A DNA stretch of 59,109 bases from Streptomyces montanisoli (GTDB taxonomy: Bacteria; Actinomycetota; Actinomycetes; Streptomycetales; Streptomycetaceae): contig NZ_JAGIQL010000023.1 in the NCBI RefSeq assembly GCF_017813245.1, positions 1-59,109 of the forward strand, given 5' to 3'. The notes beneath the pieces are model-generated. The model ran no database searches. It saw nothing but the letters and a program-made list of their open reading frames with translations, and had not been told where the DNA came from. Positions 43,765-52,206 of the stretch are shown here, piece after piece (the stretch's first letter is position 1; every line of letters begins with the position of its first letter). The position numbers and the translations under genes were made by a program.

Positions 43765-44477
43765 GCGGTGGCTCCCCTGGGCCCGGCGGGGCGGCGTTGC
43801 CCGTAGACGTGCCGGTAGCGGGCGTGGAGGCGGTCGACGGCGGCGGACTCGATGGGCAGGGGCTCGCCCAGCTGGCGCGCTATGTGGACGCTGCGGGCGG
43901 CGTCCTCGCACATCACGGCCGCCTTCACGGCGGCACGCGGGTCCTCGCCCACGGTGAAGACGCCGTGGTTCTGCATGAGGACCGCGGGCGAGCGGTGGCC
44001 GTCGAGGGTGTCCACGATGCCCTTGCCGATGGAGTCGTCGCCGATCAGCGCGAACGGGCCCACGGGTATCTCCGCGCCGAACTCGTCGGCCATTGCCGTC
44101 AGGACGCACGGCACAGGCTCGCCGCGCGCGGCCCAGGCGCAGGCGTACGTCGAGTGGGTGTGCACCACCCCGCCCACCCGGTCCATGTGGCGGTAGACGT
44201 AGGCATGGGCGGCGGTGTCGGAGGAGGGTGACAGGTCGCCCTCGACCACCCGGCCGTCCAGGTCGCACACGATCATGTTGGCGGGCGAGAGGCTGTCGTA
44301 GTCGACGCCGCTGGGTTTGATGACGAACAGGTCGTGGCCCGGCACGCGTCCTGAGACGTTGCCCGCCGTCCACACGACCAGCTGGTAGCGGACGAGTTCC
44401 TTGTGCAGCTCGCTGACCTGCCCGCGCAGCGACGCGACGGCCGCGGCGCGGTCCGGGGGCTGAGAACCACTGCTCAT
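43761..44477 (-). CDS. araD: L-ribulose-5-phosphate 4-epimerase
   Basis: 238 residues, class II aldolase fold. [27 protein letters not shown] (phosphate binding), [13 protein letters not shown] with the first two Zn2+ His and [11 protein letters not shown] with the third are all present. It turns L-ribulose-5-P into D-xylulose-5-P for the pentose phosphate pathway. First gene of araD-araA, with operator 44542-44557 located 65 bp upstream of the start. E. coli AraD is 231 residues. Confidence 0.95.
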   Translation of the reverse strand: MSSGSQPPDRAAAVASLRGQVSELHKELVRYQLVVWTAGNVSGRVPGHDLFVIKPSGVDYDSLSPANMIVCDLDGRVVEGDLSPSSDTAAHAYVYRHMDRVGGVVHTHSTYACAWAARGEPVPCVLTAMADEFGAEIPVGPFALIGDDSIGKGIVDTLDGHRSPAVLMQNHGVFTVGEDPRAAVKAAVMCEDAARSVHIARQLGEPLPIESAAVDRLHARYRHVYGQRRPAGPRGATA

Positions 44478-44541
44478 GACGACGGTGACCTCTGATTCCT
44501 CGCGGTTGGTCTCTCACGGTGGGGTGAGCGCTCGCATGATC

Positions 44542-44557
44542 TGTGAGCGCTAACAAT
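44542..44557. promoter_or_regulatory. LacI-type operator before araD-araA
   Basis: TGTGAGCGCTAACAAT lies exactly between the araB stop (44558) and the araD start (44477), showing that araDA has its own regulated promoter. A further GAGCGCTC half-like dyad at 44526-44533 is 16 bp closer to araD. Confidence 0.85.
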
Positions 44558-46234
44558 TCAGGGGACGGAAGGGCCCTCGGTCGCGCGGCGGTCCCGGAGG
44601 CGCCTGAGCCGGTGCATCACGTCGCTTCCTCCGCGTCCGAAGTGGTCGTGCAGGGCGGTGTACTCGGCGTACAGGTGCCCGTACGCGGCCGCGCGCGCCG
44701 GGTCGGGGAGGTAGGCGCGCCGGTGCAGGCGCCCCATGGCGGCCGACGCCGTTCGCACGTCCGGGTGGGCGCCCGCGGCGACCGCGGCGTGGATCGCCGC
44801 GCCGAGCGCCGGGCCCTGCTCGGAGGCGAGCACGTTGACCGGCCGGTCGAGCACGTCGCTGTAGGTCTGCATCAGGAACGGGTTCCTCAGCAGGCCGCCG
44901 GCCGCGGTGAACTCGGCGACCGGGACGCCGGCCCGCTCGAACGCGTCCACGATGGTGCGGGCGCCGTAGGCCGTGGCCTCGATCAGGGCGCGGTAGATGT
45001 CCTCCGGGCGGGTGTCCAGCGTCAGCCCGACGAGCAGCCCCGACAGGTCGTGGTCGACGAGCACGGAGCGGTTGCCGCTGTGCCAGTCGAGCGCCAGCAG
45101 ACCGTGCCCGCCGACGGGTTGCGCCGCCGCCTTCTCGGTGAGCAGTTCGTGCGCGGTGATGCCGCGCCTGCGTGCCTCCTGCTCGTAGGCCTGCGGCAGC
45201 GCGGTGCGCACTGCCCAGGCGAAGAGGTCGCCGACGCCGCTCTGGCCGGCCTCGTACCCCCACAGGCCGGGGACGACGCCGTCGCGCACCACACCGCACA
45301 TGCCGGGCACGTCGGCCAGGACGTCGGAGTTCATGATGTGGCAGGTGGAGGTGCCCATGATCGCCAGCATGTGGCCGGGGTCGAGGGCCTGTGCGGCGGC
45401 GCTGGTGACGTGGGCGTCGATGTTGCCGACGGCGACGACCGTGCCCTCCCGCAGACCCGTCAGCGCCGCGGCGGCGGGACCGATGCCGCCCGCGGACGAA
45501 CCCAGCGGGGACAGCGGGTGCGCCAGCTTCTCCGTGAAGCCCGCGAAGTCCGGGTGCAGTGACGCCAGATAGCCGGGGCCCGGGTAGACGCCGTCCTGGT
45601 GGATGCCCTTGTACCCGGCCGTGCACGGGTTGCGGTTCTCGGCGCCCGTCAGCTGCCAGACGATCCAGTCCGCTGCCTCGATCCACCGGTCGGCGGCGGC
45701 GTACACCTCCGGGTCCTCGCGCAGCACCTGGAGGGCCTTCGCGTACTGCCACTCGCTGGAGATCCGGCCGCCGTACCGGGCGAGCCAGGACGCGCCGGAC
45801 TCCCGCGCCCGCCGCACGATCAGGTCGGCCTCCGGCTGGGCGGCGTGGTGGCGCCACAGCTTGGGGTGGGCGTGCGGGCGCCCGGCCAGGGAGGGCAGTT
45901 CGCACAGCGGGGTGCCGTCGCGGCGGGTGGGCAGCACGGTGCAGGACGTGAAGTCGGTGCCGATCGCGATGACTTGGTCGGCGCTCACCCCCGCGTCCCG
46001 CAGGGCCTTCGGCACCGCGAGACGCAGGACGTCACGCCAGTCCTGCGGCATCTGCAGGGCCCAGCCCGTGGGGAGTCCTGTGCCGTCCGGCAGGGAGGTG
46101 TCCACCACGCCGTGCGCGTACTCGTGCACGGCGGTGCCCAGTTCGCGTCCGTCGGCCACGGACACGACCAGGGCGCGGCCCGACAGGGTCCCGAAGTCGA
46201 CTCCGACGGTGACGGCGGGCGTATCGGTCGTCAT
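44558..46234 (-). CDS. araB: L-ribulokinase
   Basis: 558 residues from ATG 46234, preferred over an ATG at 46249 because GGAGA lies 5 bases upstream. FGGY kinase: phosphate-1 loop [36 protein letters not shown] (adenosine motif), [10 protein letters not shown] typical of AraB, and [20 protein letters not shown] near the C-terminus. It phosphorylates L-ribulose to L-ribulose-5-P. It follows the lacI-type gene by 124 bp, with no operator in that gap, so it is probably transcribed from the repressor's promoter. Confidence 0.97.
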   Translation of the reverse strand: MTTDTPAVTVGVDFGTLSGRALVVSVADGRELGTAVHEYAHGVVDTSLPDGTGLPTGWALQMPQDWRDVLRLAVPKALRDAGVSADQVIAIGTDFTSCTVLPTRRDGTPLCELPSLAGRPHAHPKLWRHHAAQPEADLIVRRARESGASWLARYGGRISSEWQYAKALQVLREDPEVYAAADRWIEAADWIVWQLTGAENRNPCTAGYKGIHQDGVYPGPGYLASLHPDFAGFTEKLAHPLSPLGSSAGGIGPAAAALTGLREGTVVAVGNIDAHVTSAAAQALDPGHMLAIMGTSTCHIMNSDVLADVPGMCGVVRDGVVPGLWGYEAGQSGVGDLFAWAVRTALPQAYEQEARRRGITAHELLTEKAAAQPVGGHGLLALDWHSGNRSVLVDHDLSGLLVGLTLDTRPEDIYRALIEATAYGARTIVDAFERAGVPVAEFTAAGGLLRNPFLMQTYSDVLDRPVNVLASEQGPALGAAIHAAVAAGAHPDVRTASAAMGRLHRRAYLPDPARAAAYGHLYAEYTALHDHFGRGGSDVMHRLRRLRDRRATEGPSVP

Positions 46235-46358
46235 GGTCTCTCCAGTCATGCGGGCCCTTTGGTCATGCCGGTCCTCCGGCCCTCCGGTCGTGCGGGCCCC
46301 GGCGGCCGGCGCGCTCCGCCGGGGTTCCGCCGCGGGTGCGCCGCCTCTCGGGGGCGGG

Positions 46359-47417
46359 TCAGTGCTGGGTGCTGCTGCTGCGGACGATCAGACGTGGCTC
46401 GATGACGACGCGTTCGCCCTCACGGGTGGCGCCGGACTCCAGCTGGTCGATCAGCAGCCGGATGCTGGCCTTGCCCACGGCGGCGAAGTCCTGGCGGACG
46501 GTGGTCAGTGGCGGGGCGAAGAACTCGGCCTCGGGGATGTCGTCGAAACCGGCGATGGCCACCTGCCCGGGCACCGAGAGCCCGGCCTCCCGGAAGGCAC
46601 GCAGCACGCCGAGCGCCATCTGGTCGTTGGCGACGAAGACGGCCGACACCTCGGGCGAGCGGCGCCCCGCCGCGCCGGACGACACCCGGCCCGCCAGCTC
46701 CTGGCCCGCCCGGTAGCCGGAGAGCGGCGTCCAGTCCCCCTCCAGCGGAGGCGGCGCCTCGGCTCCCGCGTCCTCCAGGGCGCCGCGCCAGCCGGCCACC
46801 CTGGCCCCGGCCTCCAGCCAGTCCTGCGGCCCCGCGACGTGCCATACGGTGGTGTGGCCCGCCGCCAGCAGGTGGTCGGTCACCAGCCGGCCGCCCAGCT
46901 CCTGGTCGACCGACACACCGGGTATCGGCAGGCCGTGACCGCCCTCGACGGTCACCACGGGGAAGGGCAGCCGCAGTTCGGCGAGCGCCGCCACCGCCTC
47001 GCGCTGCGGCACGATCACCACGATCCCCTCCACCCCCCAGTCGCTGAGGTGGTCGATCGCGTCCGCGAGGGCCTGCGCGGTGTAGCGGCGCAGGGTGACG
47101 GTGGACACCATGTATCCCTCGCCCCTGGCGGCCTCCTCCAGGCCGAACAGCGTGCTCGCGGGGCCGAAGAGCGCGGGGTTGCAGGCGACCACGCCGAGCG
47201 TCAGTGTGCGCCGGGTGACCAGCGCCCTGGCCGAGGAGTTGCGGCGGTAGCCGAGCGTCTCGATGGCCCGCTGCACCTCGGCGCGCGTGGTGTCCCTGAC
47301 GTTGGGATGATTGCTCAGCACCCGGGAGACGGTCTGGTGCGACACACCGGCGAGCTGCGCGACGTCCGCCATGGTCGGGGCGCGACGGGGCCCGGTGCTC
47401 TCCGCGGTCTGCGACAT
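46359..47417 (-). CDS. LacI-family repressor of the arabinose genes (probable AraR equivalent)
   Basis: 352 residues. HTH/hinge at about 15-65: TMADVAQLAGVSHQTVSRVLSNHPNVRDTT, with YRRNSSARALVTRR hinge helix. The ligand-binding core follows (TLGVVACN, HVAGPQDWLEAGARVAGW, AVFVANDQMALGVLRAF, IAGFDDIPEAEFFAPPLTTVRQD), ending in the usual IEPRLIVRSS. The operator at 47442, 25 bp upstream of its start, indicates autoregulation; three more copies precede araDA and the transporter. The effector should be L-arabinose or an early product. Confidence 0.93.
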   Translation of the reverse strand: MSQTAESTGPRRAPTMADVAQLAGVSHQTVSRVLSNHPNVRDTTRAEVQRAIETLGYRRNSSARALVTRRTLTLGVVACNPALFGPASTLFGLEEAARGEGYMVSTVTLRRYTAQALADAIDHLSDWGVEGIVVIVPQREAVAALAELRLPFPVVTVEGGHGLPIPGVSVDQELGGRLVTDHLLAAGHTTVWHVAGPQDWLEAGARVAGWRGALEDAGAEAPPPLEGDWTPLSGYRAGQELAGRVSSGAAGRRSPEVSAVFVANDQMALGVLRAFREAGLSVPGQVAIAGFDDIPEAEFFAPPLTTVRQDFAAVGKASIRLLIDQLESGATREGERVVIEPRLIVRSSSTQH

Positions 47418-47441
47418 GGTTCTCCGATCCGTGATGCGTCA

Positions 47442-47457
47442 TTGTTAGCGCTCACAG
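47442..47457. promoter_or_regulatory. LacI-type operator before the repressor gene
   Basis: TTGTTAGCGCTCACAG is the same dyad as at 41928, 42079 and 44542, placed 25 bp upstream of the repressor start; consistent with autoregulation and with control of araB by read-through. Confidence 0.85.
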
Positions 47458-47490
47458 ACACACCCGTCAAGGGTCGCCGCACACCCGGCG

Positions 47491-47524
47491 GGTGGTGGCC
47501 CGGCGCACCGCCGGCGCCACCACC
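47491..47524. terminator. Hairpin after the aldo/keto reductase gene
   Basis: GGTGGTGGC-C-CGGC pairs with GCCG-GC-GCCACCACC around a short loop, 16 bp after the minus-strand stop at 47540. Confidence 0.6.
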
Positions 47525-47539
47525 GCCGCGTCGGTCCCC

Positions 47540-48574
47540 TCAGAGGGACTCGCGGGCATCGGCCGTGGGTGACATGTCGGCGTAGCGCTCGCCCGCCACC
47601 TGCCCGGCGATCGGTTCGAGCAGCGCCAGTTCGCCCGCGCTCAGCTCGATCCGGGTGGCCGCGGCGTTCTCGAGGAGGCGGCCGCGCTTGCGGGTGCCGG
47701 GGATCGGCACCACGGTCAGGCCGTGCACGTCGGCCTGCTGCTGCACCCAGGCCAGGGCGACCTGCGCCGTCGTGGCGCCGTGCTCGTCGGCGATGTCGCG
47801 CATCGGGGCGAGGAGGGCGGCGTTGGCCTCGGCGTTGGGGCCGGAGAAGCGGGGCATCGTCCGCCGGAAGTCGTCGTCTGGGAGGTCCTTGCCCGCGTCG
47901 GTGAAGGCGCCCGTCAGAAAGCCCCTGCCGAGCGGCGAGTACGGCACGAGGGCGACACCGAGCGCGGCCGCCGCGGCGACCGCGCTGCGTTCGACGGCCC
48001 TGCTGAAGACCGACCACTCCGACTGCAGGGCGGTGATCGGGTGGACGGCGTGCGCCTCGCGCAGCTCGGCACCGGTGACCTCGCTCAGCCCCAGGTACCT
48101 GACCTTGCCCTGCCGCACCAGCTCGGCCATGGCGCCGACCGACTCGGCCAGCGGCACGTCGGGGTCGCGGCGGTGCATGTAGTACAGGTCGATGACGTCC
48201 ACGCCCAGGCGGCGCAGGCTCGCCTCGACGGCCCGCTCGACATAGGCGGGCTCGTTGCGGATGGCCCGGTAGCCCGGCTCATCGGCACGCAGCTCGATGC
48301 CGAACTTCGTGGCCAGGGTGATCTCGTCGCGGTGGGCGGCGACGAACGGCGCGAGGAACTCCTCGTTGGCGCCGATGCCGTACATGTCGGCCGTGTCGAT
48401 GAGGGTGACACCCGCCTCGGCGGCGGCCTCCAGGGTGTCGCGGGCGGCCGCGGTGTCCGTCCGCCCGTAGGCGGCACTGATGCCCATGGCGCCGAAGCCC
48501 TGCACCCCCACGAGTGGGCCTGAGGCACCCAGTGGGGTCTTGCGAATCTTCTCGATGGCGTCGTTGACCGTCAT
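47540..48574 (-). CDS. Aldo/keto reductase
   Basis: 344 residues from ATG 48574; the frame runs to 48730 but overlaps the divergent MerR promoter. NADPH-dependent barrel with the catalytic tetrad in TLIDTADMYG (Asp, Tyr), LATKFGIE (Lys) and LYYMHRRD (His). KVRYLGLSEV, LQSEWSVFSR and PIPGTRKRGRLLENAAA mark the AKR13-like branch and the cofactor site. It reduces an unknown carbonyl compound. Divergent from a MerR regulator over a 122-bp gap with an evident MerR-type promoter, so its expression is probably controlled by that regulator. Confidence 0.93.
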   Translation of the reverse strand: MTVNDAIEKIRKTPLGASGPLVGVQGFGAMGISAAYGRTDTAAARDTLEAAAEAGVTLIDTADMYGIGANEEFLAPFVAAHRDEITLATKFGIELRADEPGYRAIRNEPAYVERAVEASLRRLGVDVIDLYYMHRRDPDVPLAESVGAMAELVRQGKVRYLGLSEVTGAELREAHAVHPITALQSEWSVFSRAVERSAVAAAAALGVALVPYSPLGRGFLTGAFTDAGKDLPDDDFRRTMPRFSGPNAEANAALLAPMRDIADEHGATTAQVALAWVQQQADVHGLTVVPIPGTRKRGRLLENAAATRIELSAGELALLEPIAGQVAGERYADMSPTADARESL

Positions 48575-48659
48575 GACGCCCACGCTAGGCCCTTGGAGTG
48601 CGCTCGAAGCAAGCAGGCGCCCCGCCGGCCGCCGAAACGACGGCGGCCGACGGGAGAGC

Positions 48660-48690
48660 TTGAACCTCACGCCGCGTGAGGATGCATCGT
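48660..48690 (+). promoter_or_regulatory. MerR-type promoter with 19-bp spacer and internal dyad
   Basis: TTGAAC (48660-48665), a 19-bp spacer and CATCGT (48685-48690). CCTCACGC-C-GCGTGAGG (48665-48681), a perfect dyad, fills the spacer. The over-long spacer with a centred dyad is the mark of MerR-activated promoters. The start codon at 48697 is 6 bases past the -10, so the transcript is leaderless and autoregulated. Confidence 0.75.
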
Positions 48691-48696
48691 TGTCCC

Positions 48697-49464
48697 ATGG
48701 ACGCTTCCGGAACCTGGAAGGTGGGCCCACTCGCCGAGGCCAGTGGGGTGACGGTGCGCACGTTGCACCATTGGGACGCCGTCGGTCTGCTCAGCCCGTC
48801 GCGGCGCACGCCCGGCGGGCACAGGGAGTACGCCGGGGAGGACATCGTGCGCCTGTACCAGATCCTGGCGCTGCGCGGGCTGGGGCTGAGCCTGGAGTCG
48901 GTCGCCGCCTGCCTCGATGCCGGGGTGGATCCGGCGCGCCTTGTCCGTGACCACCTTGCCGGAGTCGAGGCGTCCATGGCCGCGCTCGGCGCCCTGCGCG
49001 AGCGGCTGGTGCGGCTCGAAGGCGAGCTGTCCGCCGACCGGGCCCCGACGGCCACCGCGCTGCTCGACGCGCTGCGGGCGATCGGCGCCACCGGTCCCGA
49101 GGCCGAGCAGGCGCTGCTGCGCCACCTGGACGCCGACCAGATGCGGCTCCTGCGCACCCGCGGCGCCGCGCTCGGGCCCGCGGCGCACTATCTGCTCGAG
49201 GTCGAGTGGCCGGAGTTGTATCGCAGGGCGGACCGGCTGCGCGCGGCCGGGACCGCACCCACCGATGAGAGGGTCCGACGACTGGTGGCCCGTATGGACG
49301 AGTTGAGCGCGCTGTTCACCGGCGGTGACGCGGGAGTCTCGGCCGGCGTACGGCAGGCCTGGCACGACGATCCGGCCGCCGTGTCCGGCGAGCCCGATGC
49401 GCCGGCCGACGACTGGCGGGACCTGGCCGACTACCTCGCGCGTGCCCGCGACAGCTCGGCCTGA
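48697..49464 (+). CDS. MerR family regulator with TipAS-like C-terminal domain
   Basis: 255 residues from ATG 48697. HTH VGPLAEASGVTVRTLHHWDAVGLL, wing RRTPGGHREYAGEDIVRL, coiled coil to about 115, then a helical domain (AEQALLRHLDADQMRLLR, VEWPELYRRADRL, VRQAWHDDPAAVSG) resembling TipAS in size and layout. The 19-bp-spacer promoter with a dyad directly at its start indicates autoregulation and leaderless translation. Likely also controls the divergent aldo/keto reductase and possibly the DHA2 exporter at 49732. Ligand unknown. Confidence 0.9.
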   Translation: MDASGTWKVGPLAEASGVTVRTLHHWDAVGLLSPSRRTPGGHREYAGEDIVRLYQILALRGLGLSLESVAACLDAGVDPARLVRDHLAGVEASMAALGALRERLVRLEGELSADRAPTATALLDALRAIGATGPEAEQALLRHLDADQMRLLRTRGAALGPAAHYLLEVEWPELYRRADRLRAAGTAPTDERVRRLVARMDELSALFTGGDAGVSAGVRQAWHDDPAAVSGEPDAPADDWRDLADYLARARDSSA

Positions 49465-49506
49465 CCGTCCACCTCACTCCACGTCACTTCCCAGCAGGGG
49501 GTCCCC

Positions 49507-49722
49507 ATGAGCCGCCGTACACGTGCGCGCATCGCCATCGCGTCAACCGTGCCCACTCTCCTGGCCGTTTTGGCGTGCTGCCTCCTGGCTGCCGTCGGCG
49601 CCGTCGCGTGGAGCCTTCTGCTCGTCGTGCCGGTCGCCCTCCCGGTGCATGCAGCCGTCACCTATGCGCGCCTCGGCCGGAGGCTGCCGGACGCGGGCGC
49701 CGGCCGTCCGGACGGCGCGTAG
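49507..49722 (+). CDS. Small two-helix membrane protein, unassigned
   Basis: 71 residues with AGGGGG 5 bases before ATG 49507. Basic N-terminus MSRRTRARI, two hydrophobic helices (about 10-30 and 34-52) joined by Trp-Ser, then a short hydrophilic tail. No recognised family. Begins 42 bp after the MerR gene and may be cotranscribed with it. Convergent with the exporter gene, 9 bp apart. Confidence 0.55.
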   Translation: MSRRTRARIAIASTVPTLLAVLACCLLAAVGAVAWSLLLVVPVALPVHAAVTYARLGRRLPDAGAGRPDGA

Positions 49723-49731
49723 CAAACGCCG

Positions 49732-51318
49732 TCACGACGTGGCCGGCTGGGCCGCCGCCTTCGCGGGGGCCTCGGCGGACGCACGGCGCAGGGCGACCAC
49801 CGTGAACAGGCAGCAGGCCAGTGCCGCGGCGCCGCAGACCACGTAGCCGATCGCGTAGCCGTGGCCGAGCGCGTGCATGGCCAGGTCGGAGGCCTTGCCG
49901 ACCGTGCTCGTGGCGGGCTGGTCCTCCACGGGCAGCGGGCTGCCCGTCTGCGCGGCGAGCGTGCCCGCGGCGGCCTTGACGTCGGGCGGAAGTGAGGAGC
50001 CGGCGAGTGCGCTGGTGAACGCGGCGGACGAGCGGGCCGCGGCGACTGCGCCGATGACCGCGGGACCGAGCGTGAAGCCGAAGTCGCGCAGCATGCTGGT
50101 GGTGGCGCTTGCCATACCCGACAGGTGGTGCGGCACCGTTCCGACCACTGTCTCCGTCACCGACGAGACGACCAGGCTGAAGCCGACGCCCACGAGGCCG
50201 AGCGGCACGATGAGGGAGGGCAGCGTGGAGTCGGTGACCGGCAGCCGGCCCGCGAGGAAGTCGCCCACCGCCATCAGCACGAACCCGGCGCCCAGCACCC
50301 AGCGCGGTTCGAGCGCCGCCATGAGGCGTGCGGTCAGCGGCATGAGGAAGATGGTCAAGCCGCTGAGCAGCAGGAACGCGACGGCTATGCGAAGTGAACT
50401 CTGGTGCTGGACCGGGCCCATGCGCAGGCTGGTGGTGAACGCCGTGCCGAGGAAGGCGAACATGCCGATGACGGTGACGGCGGACGCGACCGCGAACGCC
50501 CGGTTGCGGAAGAGGCCGAGGCGCAGCAGCGGGTTGCGCACCCGCAGTTCCACGACGATGAACAGCGCGATGGACAGGGCCGCCACGATGAAAGCCGTCA
50601 CCACGAGCGGGCTCTCCCAGCCGTCCGACGCGCCCTGGATGACGCCGAACAGCAGGGCGCACAGGCCGATGCCGATGGTCGTCTGGCCGGCCGGGTCGAG
50701 CGAACGGCCTTCGGGCGATGTGGACTCCTGCGCCCCGAACCAGCTCAGCGCCGTGCCCACGATCGCGAGGATGACCACCACGATGAACGCCCAGCGCCAG
50801 GTGGCGTAGGTGGCCGTGAGGCCGCCGAGCAGGGGCGCCAGGAAGTTGCCCGTGGACAGGATGGCGGCCCACAGCGCGATCATGCGGGCGCGCCTGCCCG
50901 GCGCCGGCGAACCGGACATGAGCATCGCCAGTGACGTGGGGAAGAGCGCCGCGCAGCCGAGACCCGCGACGATCTGCCCGGCCCACATCACGTGGACGCC
51001 GTCGGCGGACGCGGAGACGGCCTCGCCGATCGCCAGCAGCAGGGCACCGACCATGAGGAGTCGTTTGCGGCCGAACAGATCGCCCAGGACGCCGAAGGTG
51101 AGTTCAAGGACGGTGATGGGCAGCAGCGAACAGTCGGATATCCACGTCAGTTGCGAGCCGACCGGGTGGAACTCCTCCTGGAACACGCCGTTGAGCGTCG
51201 CGGGCATGGCCAGGCCGATCTGTGCGAGGCAGACCGCGACGAGCGCGGCCACGACCGTCCCCGTGCGGACCGCGCCTCTGTTCTCCTCCGGAGTGTCGTG
51301 CTGTGTCGTCGTCGGCAT
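49732..51318 (-). CDS. MFS drug exporter, DHA2 (14-helix) family
   Basis: 528 residues from ATG 51318. Fourteen hydrophobic segments. Motif A-like loop LGDLFGRKRLLMVGALLL, motif C-like stretch GNFLAPLLGGLTATYATWRW and the first-helix motif LAQIGLAMPATLNGVFQEEF identify the DHA2 group, which expels drugs and cationic compounds by proton antiport. The Ala-rich, hydrophilic C-terminus is cytoplasmic. No regulator directly adjoins its promoter; the MerR gene ~2 kb away is a candidate. The promoter side faces the decayed dioxygenase gene. Confidence 0.9.
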   Translation of the reverse strand: MPTTTQHDTPEENRGAVRTGTVVAALVAVCLAQIGLAMPATLNGVFQEEFHPVGSQLTWISDCSLLPITVLELTFGVLGDLFGRKRLLMVGALLLAIGEAVSASADGVHVMWAGQIVAGLGCAALFPTSLAMLMSGSPAPGRRARMIALWAAILSTGNFLAPLLGGLTATYATWRWAFIVVVILAIVGTALSWFGAQESTSPEGRSLDPAGQTTIGIGLCALLFGVIQGASDGWESPLVVTAFIVAALSIALFIVVELRVRNPLLRLGLFRNRAFAVASAVTVIGMFAFLGTAFTTSLRMGPVQHQSSLRIAVAFLLLSGLTIFLMPLTARLMAALEPRWVLGAGFVLMAVGDFLAGRLPVTDSTLPSLIVPLGLVGVGFSLVVSSVTETVVGTVPHHLSGMASATTSMLRDFGFTLGPAVIGAVAAARSSAAFTSALAGSSLPPDVKAAAGTLAAQTGSPLPVEDQPATSTVGKASDLAMHALGHGYAIGYVVCGAAALACCLFTVVALRRASAEAPAKAAAQPATS

Positions 51319-51482
51319 GGCGTCCTTCGCTGTCGGTGGGCTCGGCGCTCTGCCGGACCGTAGACGCGCGCCGACGAGCGGCACAAGAGTTGCGACCCAG
51401 ATTGTTGACGATTTTGTGGACGGCACCTGGGGTCGGCGCCACCCACCCAGCAGCCGTCCCCTCGAACGAAGGATCACCGGCC

Positions 51483-51721
51483 GTGGCACCCTCGCACGAG
51501 ATCGCACCTGCGGCATCCGCCGCACCGCCCTGCGCGCGTCCAGCCAGGAGGCGCTGGAGCGCAGGGTCGAGGCCCTCGAACGCGCGGGCCTCGGCATCGG
51601 CCGGCGGGACGGCGATCCCGGGCTCGGGCCCACGTACCCGCTCACCCGGCTCGTGCTCGCGCCCGACTGGCGCACGGTGACCTGGACGCCCCACGGCACT
51701 CCCCCGGTCGGCCCCGGCTGA
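51483..51721 (+). pseudogene. Wreck of a catechol 2,3-dioxygenase (VOC/extradiol) gene
   Basis: The GTG at 51483 opens VAPSHEIAPAA, like the MAxxHEIAHLAHVE start of actinobacterial catechol 2,3-dioxygenases. After a deletion and frameshift, the other frame reads LRASSQEALERRVEALERAGLGIG...GDPGLGPTY, the middle of the same family, and then LAPDWRTVTWT, the family's C-terminal strand. About 240 bp remain of a ~950-bp gene, in original order, so several internal deletions are implied. The metal-ligand His and Glu regions are gone. An upstream TTGTTGACGATTTTGTGGAC segment (51399-51418) may be its old promoter/operator. Family assignment is from memory. Confidence 0.5.
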
Positions 51722-51726
51722 GCGAC

Positions 51727-51758
51727 CGCGTCACCGCGTCACCCGCGTCGCCCGCGTC
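51727..51758. repeat. Imperfect CCGCGTCAC microrepeat
   Basis: Four copies of CCGCGTC(A/G)CC-like sequence in tandem, between the decayed dioxygenase and the end of the DUF7218-like gene. Probably slippage sequence. Confidence 0.5.
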
Positions 51759-51764
51759 ACCCGT

Positions 51765-52091
51765 TCAGCGCCCGAGTGCCTTGCGCAGTTCCTGCTTGTT
51801 CATCGACGAGCGGCCCTCGACGTTCTTCTTCTTGGCCTCTTCGTAGAGCTGGTCCTTGGTGGGGCCGCCCGGGCCGCTGTGCGAGCGCTCGCCTCCGCGC
51901 TGCGAGGCGGACTTGGGGTCGCGCGTGGACGTCTTGCTCGCCGACTTGGCCTCACCCGAACGGGCGCGCTCCTTGTTGACCGTGCGGGAGGCGATCTCCT
52001 TCGCACGCCCCTCGGAGGTGCCACGCTTCTCGGCGCCCTCCTTGATGTGCTCGTACTGCCGCTCACGCTTGCTGTTCGATCCCGCTGGCAT
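51765..52091 (-). CDS. DUF7218-like protein, often labelled plasmid stabilisation protein
   Basis: 108 residues from ATG 52091. Highly charged: N-terminal SNSKRERQYEHIKEGAEKRG, EGRAKEIASRTVNKERARSG, then a Ser/Lys/Arg linker and a C-terminal SAP/Rho-N-like helix pair TKDQLYEEAKKKNVEGRSSMNKQELRKAL, which often binds DNA. Despite the database label there is no plasmid context. A SigB-like promoter 42 bp upstream suggests stress or stationary-phase expression. Function unproven; DNA/RNA binding inferred from the C-terminal motif. Confidence 0.82.
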   Translation of the reverse strand: MPAGSNSKRERQYEHIKEGAEKRGTSEGRAKEIASRTVNKERARSGEAKSASKTSTRDPKSASQRGGERSHSGPGGPTKDQLYEEAKKKNVEGRSSMNKQELRKALGR

Positions 52092-52132
52092 CGGATCTGA
52101 CCTCCGTATCCGCTTTCCTTGGCACTGCCCGG

Positions 52133-52157
52133 GTACCCGGCACGCGCCGAGTCAGCC
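52133..52157 (-). promoter_or_regulatory. SigB-like promoter for the DUF7218-like gene
   Basis: Reading on the minus strand: GGCT, 15 bases, GGGTAC. This fits the GNNT-N14-16-GGGTAC/T pattern of Streptomyces stress sigma factor SigB and its paralogues. It is 42 bp before the start codon. Confidence 0.5.
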
Positions 52158-52206
52158 ATCGGCCGTGCTCGGGCCGGGCCGGGCCGATTCGGGCCTTGGG
52201 GCCGGT

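Noticed and set aside
41605..43806. 733-codon plus-strand frame across the arabinose promoter region and araA
   Set aside because: It is antisense to araA and crosses two operators; codon composition is that of a shadow frame.
51727..51758. CGCGTCAC microrepeats as a CRISPR array or iteron set
   Set aside because: Units are about 9 bp, without spacers of constant length and without replication or cas genes nearby.
51765..52091. Plasmid origin suggested by the usual plasmid stabilisation label
   Set aside because: No replication, partition or transfer genes occur anywhere in the window; the label is historical.
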